Source: Holophagaceae bacterium (GTDB lineage: Bacteria > Acidobacteriota > Holophagae > Holophagales > Holophagaceae). Taken from it: a stretch of 64,000 bases of DNA. How positions within the stretch are numbered: the stretch's first letter is position 1; every line of letters begins with the position of its first letter. Location of the stretch: positions 186,001 through 250,000 of the forward strand of contig JAJTBS010000001.1 of assembly GCA_021286765.1 (NCBI GenBank), read 5' to 3'. The notes beneath the pieces are model-generated. The model was not told the origin of the DNA. It ran no database searches and worked only from the letters and a program-made list of their open reading frames with translations. Shown piece after piece: positions 33,224-43,263 of this stretch. A program made the translations under genes and the position numbers.

Positions 33224-34117
33224 ATGGGCATGAAGCAGACGCCGGACCCGCGGGGCCTTGCGGCCCTGATCTTCGGGGCCTCCCTCCTTGGCTTCGCGGC
33301 CATGCTGGTGCGCTGGGCCGCGCCGGCCGGGCCTCTGGCCGTGGGCTTCTACCGCATGGCCATCGCGCTGCCCTTCGTGGCCTGGCTGGCCCGGGGCACC
33401 GGCCGGCCCGTCACCGGGCGGGCGCGGCTCTGGGCCGTGGCCGCGGGCGTCTGCTTTGTGCTGGACCTCTGGATGTGGCACTCGGCCCTCCACCTCACCA
33501 GCGCCGCCAACGCCACCCTGCTGGTGACCCTGGCCCCCATCTGGGTGGCCGTGGTTTCCGTGTTGTGGATGGGCGCCCGGCTGCGCAAGCGCTTCTGGCT
33601 CGGGGTGCTGCTGGCCCTGGCGGGAGCGCTGGTCCTGGGCTTGGCCAAGGGGGCCCGCTGGGGCACGGGGCTGGGCGAGCTGCTGGGGGCGCTGGCCTCC
33701 CTGGCCTATGGGGCCTTCACCTTGGCCCTGGGCCGGGCCCGCCGCGAACTCAGCGCCCCCGAGGCCCTGTTCTGGGTGGTCCTCTGCTGCACCGTGCTCT
33801 TCGGCGCCCTGGGCTGGGCCCAGGGGGAGACCTTCTGGGGCTACCCCGCGCGGTCCTGGTGGGCGCTGATCGGCCTGGGCACGCTGGTGCAGGTGGTGGC
33901 CTGGTGGTTCATCACCTGGGGGCTGGGCCATGTGCCGACCAACCTGGGCGCCATGGGGCTGATGACCCAGCCCGTGGCCACCATCATCCTGGGCTGGGTG
34001 CTCCTGGCGGAATCCGTGAAGCCCCTCCAGGGCCTCGGCGCCCTGCTGGTGCTGGCGGGCATCGCCCTGTGCGCCTTCGCGCCGCCGGCGCCCGTGAAGG
34101 ACATCACTCCGGCGTGA
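33224..34117 (+). CDS. EamA-family (DMT) transporter
   Basis: A 297-residue inner-membrane protein with ten predicted helices in two EamA repeats: AALIFGASLLGFAAMLVRWA opens the first, and GTGLGELLGALASLAYGAF the second. Drug/metabolite exporters of this family carry amino acids, drugs or nucleosides; the substrate is unknown. Start ATG 33224 follows GGAAGG; ATG 33230 is equally possible. Its end overlaps the convergent ABC ATPase gene by 14 bases. A second, different EamA protein is at 50479. Confidence 0.9.
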   Translation: MGMKQTPDPRGLAALIFGASLLGFAAMLVRWAAPAGPLAVGFYRMAIALPFVAWLARGTGRPVTGRARLWAVAAGVCFVLDLWMWHSALHLTSAANATLLVTLAPIWVAVVSVLWMGARLRKRFWLGVLLALAGALVLGLAKGARWGTGLGELLGALASLAYGAFTLALGRARRELSAPEALFWVVLCCTVLFGALGWAQGETFWGYPARSWWALIGLGTLVQVVAWWFITWGLGHVPTNLGAMGLMTQPVATIILGWVLLAESVKPLQGLGALLVLAGIALCAFAPPAPVKDITPA

Positions 34118-35402
34118 GAACGCCCTGTTCCTCACGGTAGGCGAAGAGTTCACCGAAGCGGCCCCACGCCACGATGGTCTCGAAGGTGGCTTCGGGATCC
34201 TCCATGGGCAGGCGGGTGGAGATCTCCTGGAGCAGCGCCTCCTTGGAGAGTTCACCCTCCTCCAGGTGCAGCATCTCCTGGACCACGCGGAAGAGGCGCA
34301 GCTCCAGGAGCTGCGCCCGCCAGAGATCCTTGCGGTCATCCATGTTGGCGTTCACGAAGCGCTTGCCCAGGGCCGTGAGCAGCACGCCGCGCTTGGGGGT
34401 GTCCACCAGGTCCAGCATCTCGGCGGCCTTCACGGTGGTGAGCACCCGCTCGAAGGGCACCTGCGTGTGGGAGGCCACATGGAACAGGTCGCTGGTGCCG
34501 CCCTGGGTCTCGACGAACTCCAGGAGACCGAGGATGTCGGCGCTCTGCACCATGGGAAGGGGCTCCACCTGATCCTCCTGGGAGGCGCTGAGCACCGGGG
34601 CGGTGACCTGCACATCCGGCAGCTCAGCGCTGGTGATGATGTCGTGCAGGTGGTCCACCAGCTTCATGAACTCGGGAGAACGGCTGTCCCGAGGGCGGGG
34701 CAGGGACACCTCCACGATGGTGCGCAGGGTGCCCGGGCTGCCGGAGAGCACGGCCACCCGGTCGGCCATGAGCAGGGCCTCGCGGATGGACTGGCTGACC
34801 ATGACGATGGCCGAGGGGTTGCGCTCCTTGTCCGCCCAGATGTCCATGATCTCCGCGCGCAGCGCTTCGGCCGTCAGGGCGTCCACCTGGCTGAAGGGCT
34901 CATCCATGACGAGGATCTCAGGATCCACCGCCAGGGCCCGGGCCACGCCCACGCGCTGCTTGGTTCCCCGGGAGAGCTCGCGGGGGAAGGCCTCCTCGAA
35001 CCCTTCGAGGCCGACCTTGCGGATGGCCTGGTGGGCCCGCTCCCGCACCTCCCCCTCGGGGAGGTCCCGGGCCCGCAACACCACGCGCACGTTCTCTTCG
35101 ACCGTCATCCAGGGGTAGAGGGCGAAGCTCTGGAACACCATGGCCACGCCCTGGTTGAGCCCATCGAGCTTCTCGCCGTGGTGGCGCACCTCGCCCTGGG
35201 TGGGCGGCATGAGGCCCGCGAGCAGGCGCAGCAGGGTGGATTTCCCGCAGCCGTTGGGGCCGATGAGGCAGAGGATCTCCTCGGGCCTCACGTCCAGGCG
35301 GATGTCCTCCAGCACGCGCTGCACCTTGCCCTTGGCGCCGGGAAAGCGCATCTGGATGCCGCGGAGTTCACAGATGGGGGAGGAGGTGCGGGCCTGCGGC
35401 AT
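34104..35402 (-). CDS. ABC transporter ATPase of the NitT/TauT group with C-terminal AAA-associated domain
   Basis: A 432-residue ATPase. Residues 1-250 are the nucleotide-binding domain: Walker A GPNGCGKST (48-56), Q-loop Gln91, Walker B ILVMDEP with Asp167-Glu168. The signature is LSRGT (143-147) instead of LSGGQ, and the switch His of the H-loop is Gln204 (MVSQSIREAL). Residues about 300-432 form the AAA-associated C-terminal domain seen in nitrate/sulfonate-type ATPases (LDLVDTPKRGVLLTALGKRF). GAGG before the ATG at 35402 favours that start. It begins 8 bases after the fused permease gene, so the two form one unit. No binding protein is next to them. Confidence 0.9.
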   Translation of the reverse strand: MPQARTSSPICELRGIQMRFPGAKGKVQRVLEDIRLDVRPEEILCLIGPNGCGKSTLLRLLAGLMPPTQGEVRHHGEKLDGLNQGVAMVFQSFALYPWMTVEENVRVVLRARDLPEGEVRERAHQAIRKVGLEGFEEAFPRELSRGTKQRVGVARALAVDPEILVMDEPFSQVDALTAEALRAEIMDIWADKERNPSAIVMVSQSIREALLMADRVAVLSGSPGTLRTIVEVSLPRPRDSRSPEFMKLVDHLHDIITSAELPDVQVTAPVLSASQEDQVEPLPMVQSADILGLLEFVETQGGTSDLFHVASHTQVPFERVLTTVKAAEMLDLVDTPKRGVLLTALGKRFVNANMDDRKDLWRAQLLELRLFRVVQEMLHLEEGELSKEALLQEISTRLPMEDPEATFETIVAWGRFGELFAYREEQGVLTPE

Positions 35403-35409
35403 GTCCACC

Positions 35410-37158
35410 TCAGCGGTTGAGCGCATAGCGGGTCTCGGCCAGGCGGTAGAGCGGCACCCAGACGAGGCGGTTGAAGAGGACGACCAGGGCGGCCATGAGC
35501 AGGGCGCTGGCGGCCAGGTGGGGCATGGAGCCCTGCTCGGTGGCCAGCACCACTTCGGCGCCCAGGCCGAAGGTGCGCAGGGTCTGCTGCTTGGCGGTGA
35601 CGATCTCGGTGACGATGCTGGCATTCCAGGCGCCGCCCGTGGCCGTGACCCAGCCCGTGACCAGGAAGGGGAAGACGGCTGGGAAGTAGAGGGTCCAGCA
35701 GCGCTTCCAGAGGGAGAGGCGGTAGGCTGTGGCGGCCTCGCGCAGGTCGCTGGGGATGGCCTGGGCACCGGCGATGATGTTGAAGAGCAGGTACCACTGC
35801 GTGGACAGCACCATGAGCAGCACGCAGCTCACGCCAAGGCCGATGCCCACGGACTGAAACACCAGGATAAGGGTGGCGAAGATCAGGGAGGAGGGGAACG
35901 AGGCGGCCACCTGCACGATGGACTGGAGCCGCCGGGACCACTTCGGGGACATGCCGATCCACAGCCCCACCGGCAGGGTCCACAGGGTGGCCAGGAAGGT
36001 GGAGAGCAGCACCCGGGACAGGGAGGCGCCGCCCGCCTTCAGCAGCTGCAGCCATTTGGCGCCGCTGACCTCCGCCAGCAACCGCACGACGGAAAGACCG
36101 CCCACGGCCAGCAGCACCAGGACGCCCACCATGGCCGATGTGGCCAGCAGGGGACCCAGGCGGCCGGGCCGCTGGATCTCCTCGTGGGCCTTCCGGATGA
36201 GGGCGGGGCGGGGGGTCCGGCGGTGAAGGCGCTGGTTGCGGCGCTTCTCCAGCCACTTCAGCAGGCGGGAGCGGCGGAAGAGGCGCAGCAACCAGTTGTC
36301 GGCGGGTTCCACCTCGGTGCCCTCGTCCACCTGGAACCGCTGGGACCAGGCCACCACGGGCCGCCAGACCAGCTGGTCCAGCGCGATGACCAGGGCGAGC
36401 ATGGTGAGGATGGCGTAGACCTGGGCGCGGGTGTTGCCCTGCTCCACGGCGGTGTTCATGTAGGAGCCGAGGCCCGGGAGCTGGAAGTTCTTGTTGCCGG
36501 CGCGGAAGGCCTCCGCGGACATGAGGAAGAACCAGCTGTTGGCCACGCTCACCATGGAGTTCCACACCAGGCCCGGCGTGGCGAAGGGCACCTCGACCCA
36601 GCGCAGCTTCTGTAGCCAGGTGAAGCCGTAGAGGCTGGAGGTCTCCTCCAGCTCCTTGGGCAGCGTCTTGAGGGACTGGTAGAAGCTGAAGGCCATGTTC
36701 CAGGCCTGGCAGGTGACGATGAGCAGCACCGCCGACAACTCCAGCCCGATGTTGCTGTGGGGGAAGAGCGTGAGCATGAGCAGCAGCACGGGGGGCAGGA
36801 AGGCCAGCAGGGGCACGCTCTGGAGGATGTCGAGGATGGGCACCAGGATCCGCTCGGCCACGGGATCCTTCGCCGCCCAGTAGGCCACCACCAGCGTGAA
36901 GGCCAGGGACACGGCATAGGCGGCGATGGCGCGGATGAGGGAGAGCAGCAGGTACTTGGGCAGGGCCCAGGCGCCGAGGGCGATCTCCACGGTGGGCCGC
37001 TGGACCGCCGTCCACTCCTTGCCCACCAGCCAGAGTGCCGCCAGCGTGCCCGCGAGGGCCGCCAGCACCAGGAGGTCGATCCAGCGACGGTGCCGGATGG
37101 GCGCCGTCAGCAGGTTCATCGCCTGGCCCCAGACAGTGTCGAGGAAGCGGTGGATCAT
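35410..37158 (-). CDS. ABC transporter permease, fused double-domain type
   Basis: A 582-residue inner-membrane protein with two BPD_transp_1 permease modules joined in one chain. Each has an EAA-type loop: the first ELEETSSLYGFTWLQKLRWV, the second SDLREAATAYRLSLWKRCWT, followed by FPAVFPFLVTGWVTATGGAW. With about twelve helices, one copy can supply the whole membrane part for the ATPase encoded next. The module type is that of nitrate, sulfonate, taurine and bicarbonate importers. No substrate-binding gene or substrate enzyme is nearby. It is divergent from the Ser/Thr kinase at 37454 across 295 bases. Confidence 0.9.
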   Translation of the reverse strand: MIHRFLDTVWGQAMNLLTAPIRHRRWIDLLVLAALAGTLAALWLVGKEWTAVQRPTVEIALGAWALPKYLLLSLIRAIAAYAVSLAFTLVVAYWAAKDPVAERILVPILDILQSVPLLAFLPPVLLLMLTLFPHSNIGLELSAVLLIVTCQAWNMAFSFYQSLKTLPKELEETSSLYGFTWLQKLRWVEVPFATPGLVWNSMVSVANSWFFLMSAEAFRAGNKNFQLPGLGSYMNTAVEQGNTRAQVYAILTMLALVIALDQLVWRPVVAWSQRFQVDEGTEVEPADNWLLRLFRRSRLLKWLEKRRNQRLHRRTPRPALIRKAHEEIQRPGRLGPLLATSAMVGVLVLLAVGGLSVVRLLAEVSGAKWLQLLKAGGASLSRVLLSTFLATLWTLPVGLWIGMSPKWSRRLQSIVQVAASFPSSLIFATLILVFQSVGIGLGVSCVLLMVLSTQWYLLFNIIAGAQAIPSDLREAATAYRLSLWKRCWTLYFPAVFPFLVTGWVTATGGAWNASIVTEIVTAKQQTLRTFGLGAEVVLATEQGSMPHLAASALLMAALVVLFNRLVWVPLYRLAETRYALNR

Positions 37159-37453
37159 GGCCGTTCCGTTCGGTGTGAGGCGGCGCGGGAAATGGCGCCG
37201 CGTTCCCGTTCAGGGTGCGGAATCAGGGGAGCCGGAAGAGCGGAGGGCAGCCGCCTCAGCGGGCGGCGCGCCTCGACGGAGGTTCGGAAAGGTCGGCATG
37301 TCGTCCCATCGAACCTCCTTTCCGGCGCCAGGGCCAAAGCCAGAATGCCCCTCGCCTCCGCCCCGGTCAACCCAAGCGTACCTTCTCGAAAGGACCCGAT
37401 GCCGTCACCATGGACCAGTCACACAGGAGTCACATCCGTGGGGATTGGCTGGC

Positions 37454-40400
37454 ATGTCGACGGCTGGTGAGCGGGCGCTGGCCCTGGCGGTGGCCTGCGG
37501 GCTGCTGGAGCCCCAGGAGGCCCGGAACACGACCCTGGACGCCCTCGTGGCCGCCGGCCGCCTGAGCGAGGAGGAACATCAGCGGTTGCTCCAGGACCTG
37601 GCGGACTTGGAAGAAGTGGAAGCCAGCCACTGGTCCGTGGCGGTCACCACCCAGACCCCCAAGCCGCCCCCCGGGGGTCCTCTGGAGACCAGCTCGTGGG
37701 GCCCCTCGACCGGGCCCGGCATTCCTCCGAGGCGCTTTCGCAGGGGCGATGTCTTCCAGGTCCGGGCCCTGGCCCGCTGGGCCCGCTTCGAGAACCTCGA
37801 GCTGCTCGGCGAAGGAGGCATGGGGCGCATCTTCCGGGCCACGGATCCCTCCCTGCACCGCGTGGTGGCCCTGAAGCTGCTGCGCCGGGAGGACCCTGAC
37901 CTGCTCCAGCGCTTCCTTCAGGAGGCCCAGCTCCAGGCCCGGGTCGATCATCCCAATGTGTGCCGGGTGTACGAGGTGGGCGAATGGCGCGGTCAGCCCT
38001 ACATCGCCATGCAGTTCCTCAATGGGCAGACCCTCCAGAAGGCCGCGCCCGCCCTGTCCCAGGAGGCCCTGCTCCGCTACATGGTGGATGTTTGCGAGGG
38101 CGTCCACGCCGCGCACCGGGTGGGGCTCGTCCACCGTGACCTGAAGCCCGCCAACCTGATGATCGACCACCTGGAGGACGGCGCCACCCGGGCCTGCGTG
38201 CTGGATTTCGGACTGGCCCGCGGCACCGAGGGCCGCGGGCTCACCGAAACGGGCCGCATCATCGGCACGGTGGCCTTCATGTCCCCAGAGCAGGCCCGCG
38301 GCGATGCGGCCCAGCTGGACCGCCGCTCGGATGTCTACTCGCTGGGCGCCACGCTCCAGGCCCTGCTGACGGGCTCCCCGCCCTTTCCCGGGGAGGGGCT
38401 CGAGTGCATGTCCCACATCGTGAAGGATGACCCGGTCCCACTCCGGCGCCGGCTGCCCATGCTCTCGGCCGATCTGGAGACCGTGGTGCTCACCTGCCTC
38501 CAGAAGGACCCGCGCCGCCGGTACGCCACGGCCCGGGCCCTGGGGGAGGATCTGCAGCGCATCCTGGATGGCGAGTCCATCGAGGCCCGGGCGGCCACGC
38601 GGCTGGAGAAGGCGGTCCACTGGGCCCGGAAGCACACTGTGCTGGTCGCGGCCACGGCCGCCGTGGTCCTGTCCGTGGCCGTCTTCGGCGGCTTCGCGGT
38701 GCGGGAGCGTCTGCGGGCCCGGGCCCAGGCCGCGCATGCCCAGCGCTTCGCCCAGGCGGCCGAGCGCATCGAGGCCCTGGTCCGGTACCTGAAGCTGTCA
38801 CCGGCCCACGACCTGCGGCCCGAGCTGCGGGACCTCGAGGGCCGGGTGGCGCGACTGGCCTTGGACGTGCAGGCCGGGAGCACGATCGCCGAGGCGCCGG
38901 GCGAGTACGCCATCGGCCGGGCGCGCCTGGCCCTGGGCCAGCCGGAGCGGGCCCAGGCACACCTGGAGCGGGCGCGGAGCCTGGGCTTCGACACCCCGGA
39001 GCTGCGCTCTGCCCTGGGCCGGGCCCTGCTGGAGCTGCACCAGAAGGCCCTGGATGAGGCCTGGCGCATCGGGCCAGAAGAGGCACGGAAGGAGGCGCTG
39101 GGCCGGCTGCAGGCCGGTGCCACCGCGCGCATCGAGCCGCTGCTGAGGTCCGGGGCCACGGCCTCCCTCATCCCCCTGGCCTACCTGGAAGGGCAGGGGG
39201 CCTGGGTGGCCGGGCGCTGGGAGGAGGCCATCGCCAAGGCCAAGGCGGCCCGGGCCCAGGCGCCCTGGTTCTACGAGGCCCGCCTGCTGGAGGCCCAGGC
39301 CCTGCTGTCCTGGGGCCTGCCGAAGAGCGGTCCCGAACGGGAGGGGATTCTGGAGGAGGCCCATCGGAGCGCCCAGGCCGCCGTGGCGGCCGCGCCCTGC
39401 GATGTGCTGGCTCTGGATCTTGCAGGCCGCATCGGCGTGCTGCGCTTCGGCATGTATGTGGTGGATCCCGTCCAGGCCGGGGCCATCCACGCGGGCGTGG
39501 AACGCGTGGTGGCGGCCCTCCGGACCCTGGAACCCGGAGGATCCCGCGCGGTGATCCTGGAGGCCGCCCTGCTCACGGCGGAAGCCGTCAACGCACAGGT
39601 GGCCGGGCGCCCCGGTTCAGCACCCCTGAGACGGGCTCTGGCCTTGTTGGCCCCCCTGCTGGAGGCCCCCGATCCACCCTTGGATGCGCTCGAAGGCGCC
39701 ATGCAGGCCGAATGCCATGCCAGCAAATTCCCAGACATGGGAGATCCGATCCCCTGGTTGGACCGGGCCCTGGCCCATGGCCGGCAGGCCTTCGCCCTGA
39801 AGCCGGGCCACTTGCGGTTGACGGACGAATTGACGCGCGTCTCCATTTGGCGTCTGGGCCATGGCACCCAGCGAGGTGAGGCCCCATGGAAGGTGTTCGA
39901 GGCTGCCCTGGCGGTGGTGCTCCGCTCCCTGGACCGCGAGCCGGAAGCGAAGTCCACGAGGGAGCTGCTTGGATACCTGTGGGGTGAACGGGCCGAATAC
40001 GAACGCACCCATGACCTGGATCCCCGACCCTCCCTGGAGCAGTCCATGCGGAGTTTTGAGGCCCTGCTCAAGCAGGGGCCGAGCTTCCGGTCCCACTACG
40101 GGATCGCCAACGCCGCCTTGATGCAGGGGCAGTGGGAAACAGCCCACCACCTGCCGGGTGCGGCGGCCTCGCTGGAACGGGCCGACCAAGCCTACCGCCA
40201 GGCGAGGTTGCTGGCGCCATTCCATTCCATTCTCGCGGCCAGTCTTGTCGAGGTCGCCCTTTGGAAGGGAATGGCGGCAGGGCCCGGGACCGCTGAGGGG
40301 GATCGAGCCCTGGAAGGAGGCGAGGCCCAATTTCAAGAGGACGTGAAGCACTTCACCCAGATGCCCACCTTATGGCTGCGTGGGGCCCAGCTGGCGAAGG

Positions 40401-40522
40401 CGCGCGGTCAGACCAAGGATGCGAAGGCCCGCATTCAGCGGGCCTTCGCTCTGGATCCTCATAATCCAGAAATCCATCGTCTGTTCAAGGCCATTCAGGC
40501 GGGGAACCACCTTCAGGGATAG
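37454..40522 (+). CDS. Ser/Thr protein kinase with transmembrane helix and long repeat-rich sensor region
   Basis: A 1022-residue kinase. After a short helical N-terminal segment and a Pro-rich stretch, the kinase domain (about 112-380) has LLGEGGMGRI, VALKLL, HRDLKPANLMI near 227, DFGLARG near 250 and SPEQARG. A membrane helix (about 394-416, VLVAATAAVVLSVAVFGGFA) leads to about 600 residues outside the kinase, rich in Ala, Leu and Arg with TPR-like 34-residue periodicity (for example ARLALGQPERAQAHLERARS; LRGAQLAKARGQTKDAKARI at the end). Such repeats bind proteins. ATG 37454 is chosen because the upstream sequence is non-coding; the ribosome site is weak. Its stop overlaps the convergent 131-residue gene by 10 bases. 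Confidence 0.88.
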   Translation: MSTAGERALALAVACGLLEPQEARNTTLDALVAAGRLSEEEHQRLLQDLADLEEVEASHWSVAVTTQTPKPPPGGPLETSSWGPSTGPGIPPRRFRRGDVFQVRALARWARFENLELLGEGGMGRIFRATDPSLHRVVALKLLRREDPDLLQRFLQEAQLQARVDHPNVCRVYEVGEWRGQPYIAMQFLNGQTLQKAAPALSQEALLRYMVDVCEGVHAAHRVGLVHRDLKPANLMIDHLEDGATRACVLDFGLARGTEGRGLTETGRIIGTVAFMSPEQARGDAAQLDRRSDVYSLGATLQALLTGSPPFPGEGLECMSHIVKDDPVPLRRRLPMLSADLETVVLTCLQKDPRRRYATARALGEDLQRILDGESIEARAATRLEKAVHWARKHTVLVAATAAVVLSVAVFGGFAVRERLRARAQAAHAQRFAQAAERIEALVRYLKLSPAHDLRPELRDLEGRVARLALDVQAGSTIAEAPGEYAIGRARLALGQPERAQAHLERARSLGFDTPELRSALGRALLELHQKALDEAWRIGPEEARKEALGRLQAGATARIEPLLRSGATASLIPLAYLEGQGAWVAGRWEEAIAKAKAARAQAPWFYEARLLEAQALLSWGLPKSGPEREGILEEAHRSAQAAVAAAPCDVLALDLAGRIGVLRFGMYVVDPVQAGAIHAGVERVVAALRTLEPGGSRAVILEAALLTAEAVNAQVAGRPGSAPLRRALALLAPLLEAPDPPLDALEGAMQAECHASKFPDMGDPIPWLDRALAHGRQAFALKPGHLRLTDELTRVSIWRLGHGTQRGEAPWKVFEAALAVVLRSLDREPEAKSTRELLGYLWGERAEYERTHDLDPRPSLEQSMRSFEALLKQGPSFRSHYGIANAALMQGQWETAHHLPGAAASLERADQAYRQARLLAPFHSILAASLVEVALWKGMAAGPGTAEGDRALEGGEAQFQEDVKHFTQMPTLWLRGAQLAKARGQTKDAKARIQRAFALDPHNPEIHRLFKAIQAGNHLQG

Positions 40523-40908
40523 CCACTCGGCAGGCAGCTGGGATCCTTGCAGATCATCACAGGCAAACCGTTGGCATCGGCCCGGGGGTCCGTCCGGACG
40601 CTGCCACCCCGGCGGGGCTTCTGGGGCTCGGTGCCCCAGGCCAGCTTCAGGAACTTCTTGTTGAGAGGCAGCTCGTCCTTGTCCTTGGGGAACCAGGCTT
40701 CGGCGCGGGTGCCGAAGCGGGCGATGGCCTGGTCGCGGGTGATGGTCTTGCCCTTGCCGTCGTAGAAGGCGCCGAGGATGTCCACGGCGGCCTGCTCGTC
40801 GAAGAAGAGCGAGGTCGTGCGGCAGGGATCGACGTCGATCTCCAGGGGGATCGGACTTCCTTCCACGCTGTAGATCAGGCGGATCTTCAGCAGCTTGGGG
40901 CGTGGCAT
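40513..40908 (-). CDS. Unknown 131-residue protein downstream of MoxR
   Basis: A soluble protein with no family I recognise. It opens with a strand-rich region (KLLKIRLIYSVEGSPIPLEI, then DVDPCRTTSLFFDEQAAVDI), has a basic turn GKGKTITRDQAIARFGTRAE and ends with two Cys in VMICKDPSCLPSG. No signal peptide or membrane segment. GGAGGC just before the ATG at 40908 makes the start clear. It follows the MoxR gene by 55 bases on the same strand, in the place where a DUF58 or von Willebrand protein is usually found, so it may be a client of that ATPase; this is inference. Confidence 0.75.
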   Translation of the reverse strand: MPRPKLLKIRLIYSVEGSPIPLEIDVDPCRTTSLFFDEQAAVDILGAFYDGKGKTITRDQAIARFGTRAEAWFPKDKDELPLNKKFLKLAWGTEPQKPRRGGSVRTDPRADANGLPVMICKDPSCLPSGYP

Positions 40909-40963
40909 GAGGTGCCTCCAATGAGGAGAGGGTGGTGGGGGTGGTGTTGCGTCGCCCAGGTTG

Positions 40964-41917
<954 letters not shown>

Positions 41918-42015
41918 GGGGTGTCCGGGGAATGCTCCCATCTTGACTGGAAAGCCGCTCCATCGGAATGCATCGGTTGACCTTCGGTAAGCGCACCATG
42001 ACCCACGGTAGGGAC

Positions 42016-42043
42016 TTACGCCCAACTCAGCGGATGCTAGGCT
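42016..42043 (+). promoter_or_regulatory. Candidate promoter for the beta-oxidation genes
   Basis: TTACGC at 42016-42021 and TAGGCT at 42038-42043, 16 bases apart, with TG two bases before the -10 (extended -10 form). It lies about 40 bases upstream of the thiolase start. Confidence 0.4.
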
Positions 42044-42082
42044 CCTCGGAAACCCCGACATTGCTTTCCCATTGGAGGACCC

Positions 42083-43231
42083 ATGCGATCCGCAGTCATC
42101 GTCGAAGCCAAGCGCACGCCCATCGGCCGGGGCGTCAAGGGCAGCTACGCCGCCACCCGTCCCGAGCAGCTGGGCGCCGTGGTGATCGAGGCCATCAAGC
42201 CCCTGCTGAAGGACTGGTCGGGCCTGGAGGACGTGCTGGTGGGCTGTGCCATGCCCGAGGGCGAGCAGGGCATGAACATGGCCCGCCTCGTGAGCTTCCG
42301 CGCCGGCCTGCCCATCACCGCCGGCGCCGCCACCATCAACCGCTTCTGCGGCAGCAGCCAGGAGACCATGCTCATGGCCGCCCGGGCCATCGTGGCCAAC
42401 CAGGGCGACCTCTTCCTCGCGGGCGGGGTGGAGAGCATGTCCAAGGTGCCCATGATGGGCTTCAACCCCAGCGTGGATCCCTTCATCGCCGAGACGTTCC
42501 CCGCTGCTTACTGCTCCATGGGCATCACGGCGGAAAACCTGGCCAAGGAATACAAGCTCACCCGCAAGGATTGCGACGAGTTCGCCTTCACCAGCCACCA
42601 GCGGGCCGCCGCGGCCTGGAAGGCCGGGAAGTTCGAGAAGGAGGTGGTGCGCTTCGAGGCGAAGGGCCTGGATGGCAGGCCTGTCACGCTCCAGCAGGAC
42701 GAGTGCGTTCGTGCCGACACCACCCTCGAGAAGCTGGGCGAGCTGAAGCCCGCCTTCCTGGTGGACGGCGTGACCACCGCCGGCAACAGCTCGCCCATCA
42801 CCGATGGCGCCGCCTTCCTCCTTGTGATGGAAGAGGGCCTGGCCAAGTCCCTGGGCCTGAAAGCCCGGGCCCGCATCCTGGGCGGCGCCGTGGCCGGCGT
42901 GGAGCCGGACCGCATGGGCATCGGCCCCGTGCCTGCCGTGAAGAAGGTGCTGGACCGCTGCGGCCTGAAGCTGGACCAGATCGATGCCCTGGAGCTCAAC
43001 GAGGCCTTTGCCGCCCAGAGCCTGGCCGTGATCCGCGAAGGCGGCTACGACATGGCCAAGGTGAACGCCTGGGGTGGCGCCATCGCCGTGGGGCATCCGC
43101 TGGGCGCCAGCGGCGCGCGCATCCTCACGACCCTCCTGAACCGCCTTGAGACGGACGGTGGCAAGTACGGCATCGCCACCATGTGCATTGGCGGTGGCCA
43201 GGGCATCGCCTCCATCATCGAAAAGCTCTGA
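42083..43231 (+). CDS. fadA: Acetyl-CoA acyltransferase (thiolase)
   Basis: Cleaves 3-ketoacyl-CoA with CoA in the last step of fatty-acid beta-oxidation (or condenses acetyl-CoA). The 382-residue chain has Cys89 in NRFCGSSQE, His338 in VGHPLGASGAR and Cys368 in CIGGGQG, the complete thiolase triad. It begins MRSAVIVEAKRTPIGRGVKG. TTGGAGGACC precedes ATG 42083. It is followed by the multifunctional hydratase/dehydrogenase gene after 32 bases, the usual fadA-fadB pairing here in reverse order. The direction of flux in this organism cannot be told from sequence. Confidence 0.95.
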   Translation: MRSAVIVEAKRTPIGRGVKGSYAATRPEQLGAVVIEAIKPLLKDWSGLEDVLVGCAMPEGEQGMNMARLVSFRAGLPITAGAATINRFCGSSQETMLMAARAIVANQGDLFLAGGVESMSKVPMMGFNPSVDPFIAETFPAAYCSMGITAENLAKEYKLTRKDCDEFAFTSHQRAAAAWKAGKFEKEVVRFEAKGLDGRPVTLQQDECVRADTTLEKLGELKPAFLVDGVTTAGNSSPITDGAAFLLVMEEGLAKSLGLKARARILGGAVAGVEPDRMGIGPVPAVKKVLDRCGLKLDQIDALELNEAFAAQSLAVIREGGYDMAKVNAWGGAIAVGHPLGASGARILTTLLNRLETDGGKYGIATMCIGGGQGIASIIEKL

Positions 43232-43263
43232 TCCAACCAACGACATCGACGAGGAGGTTGGAC

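Noticed and set aside
36926-37453. Extension of the second Ser/Thr kinase to 36926
   Set aside because: It overlaps the permease gene in antisense and gives low-complexity Arg-rich sequence. The intergenic region is at 37159-37453.
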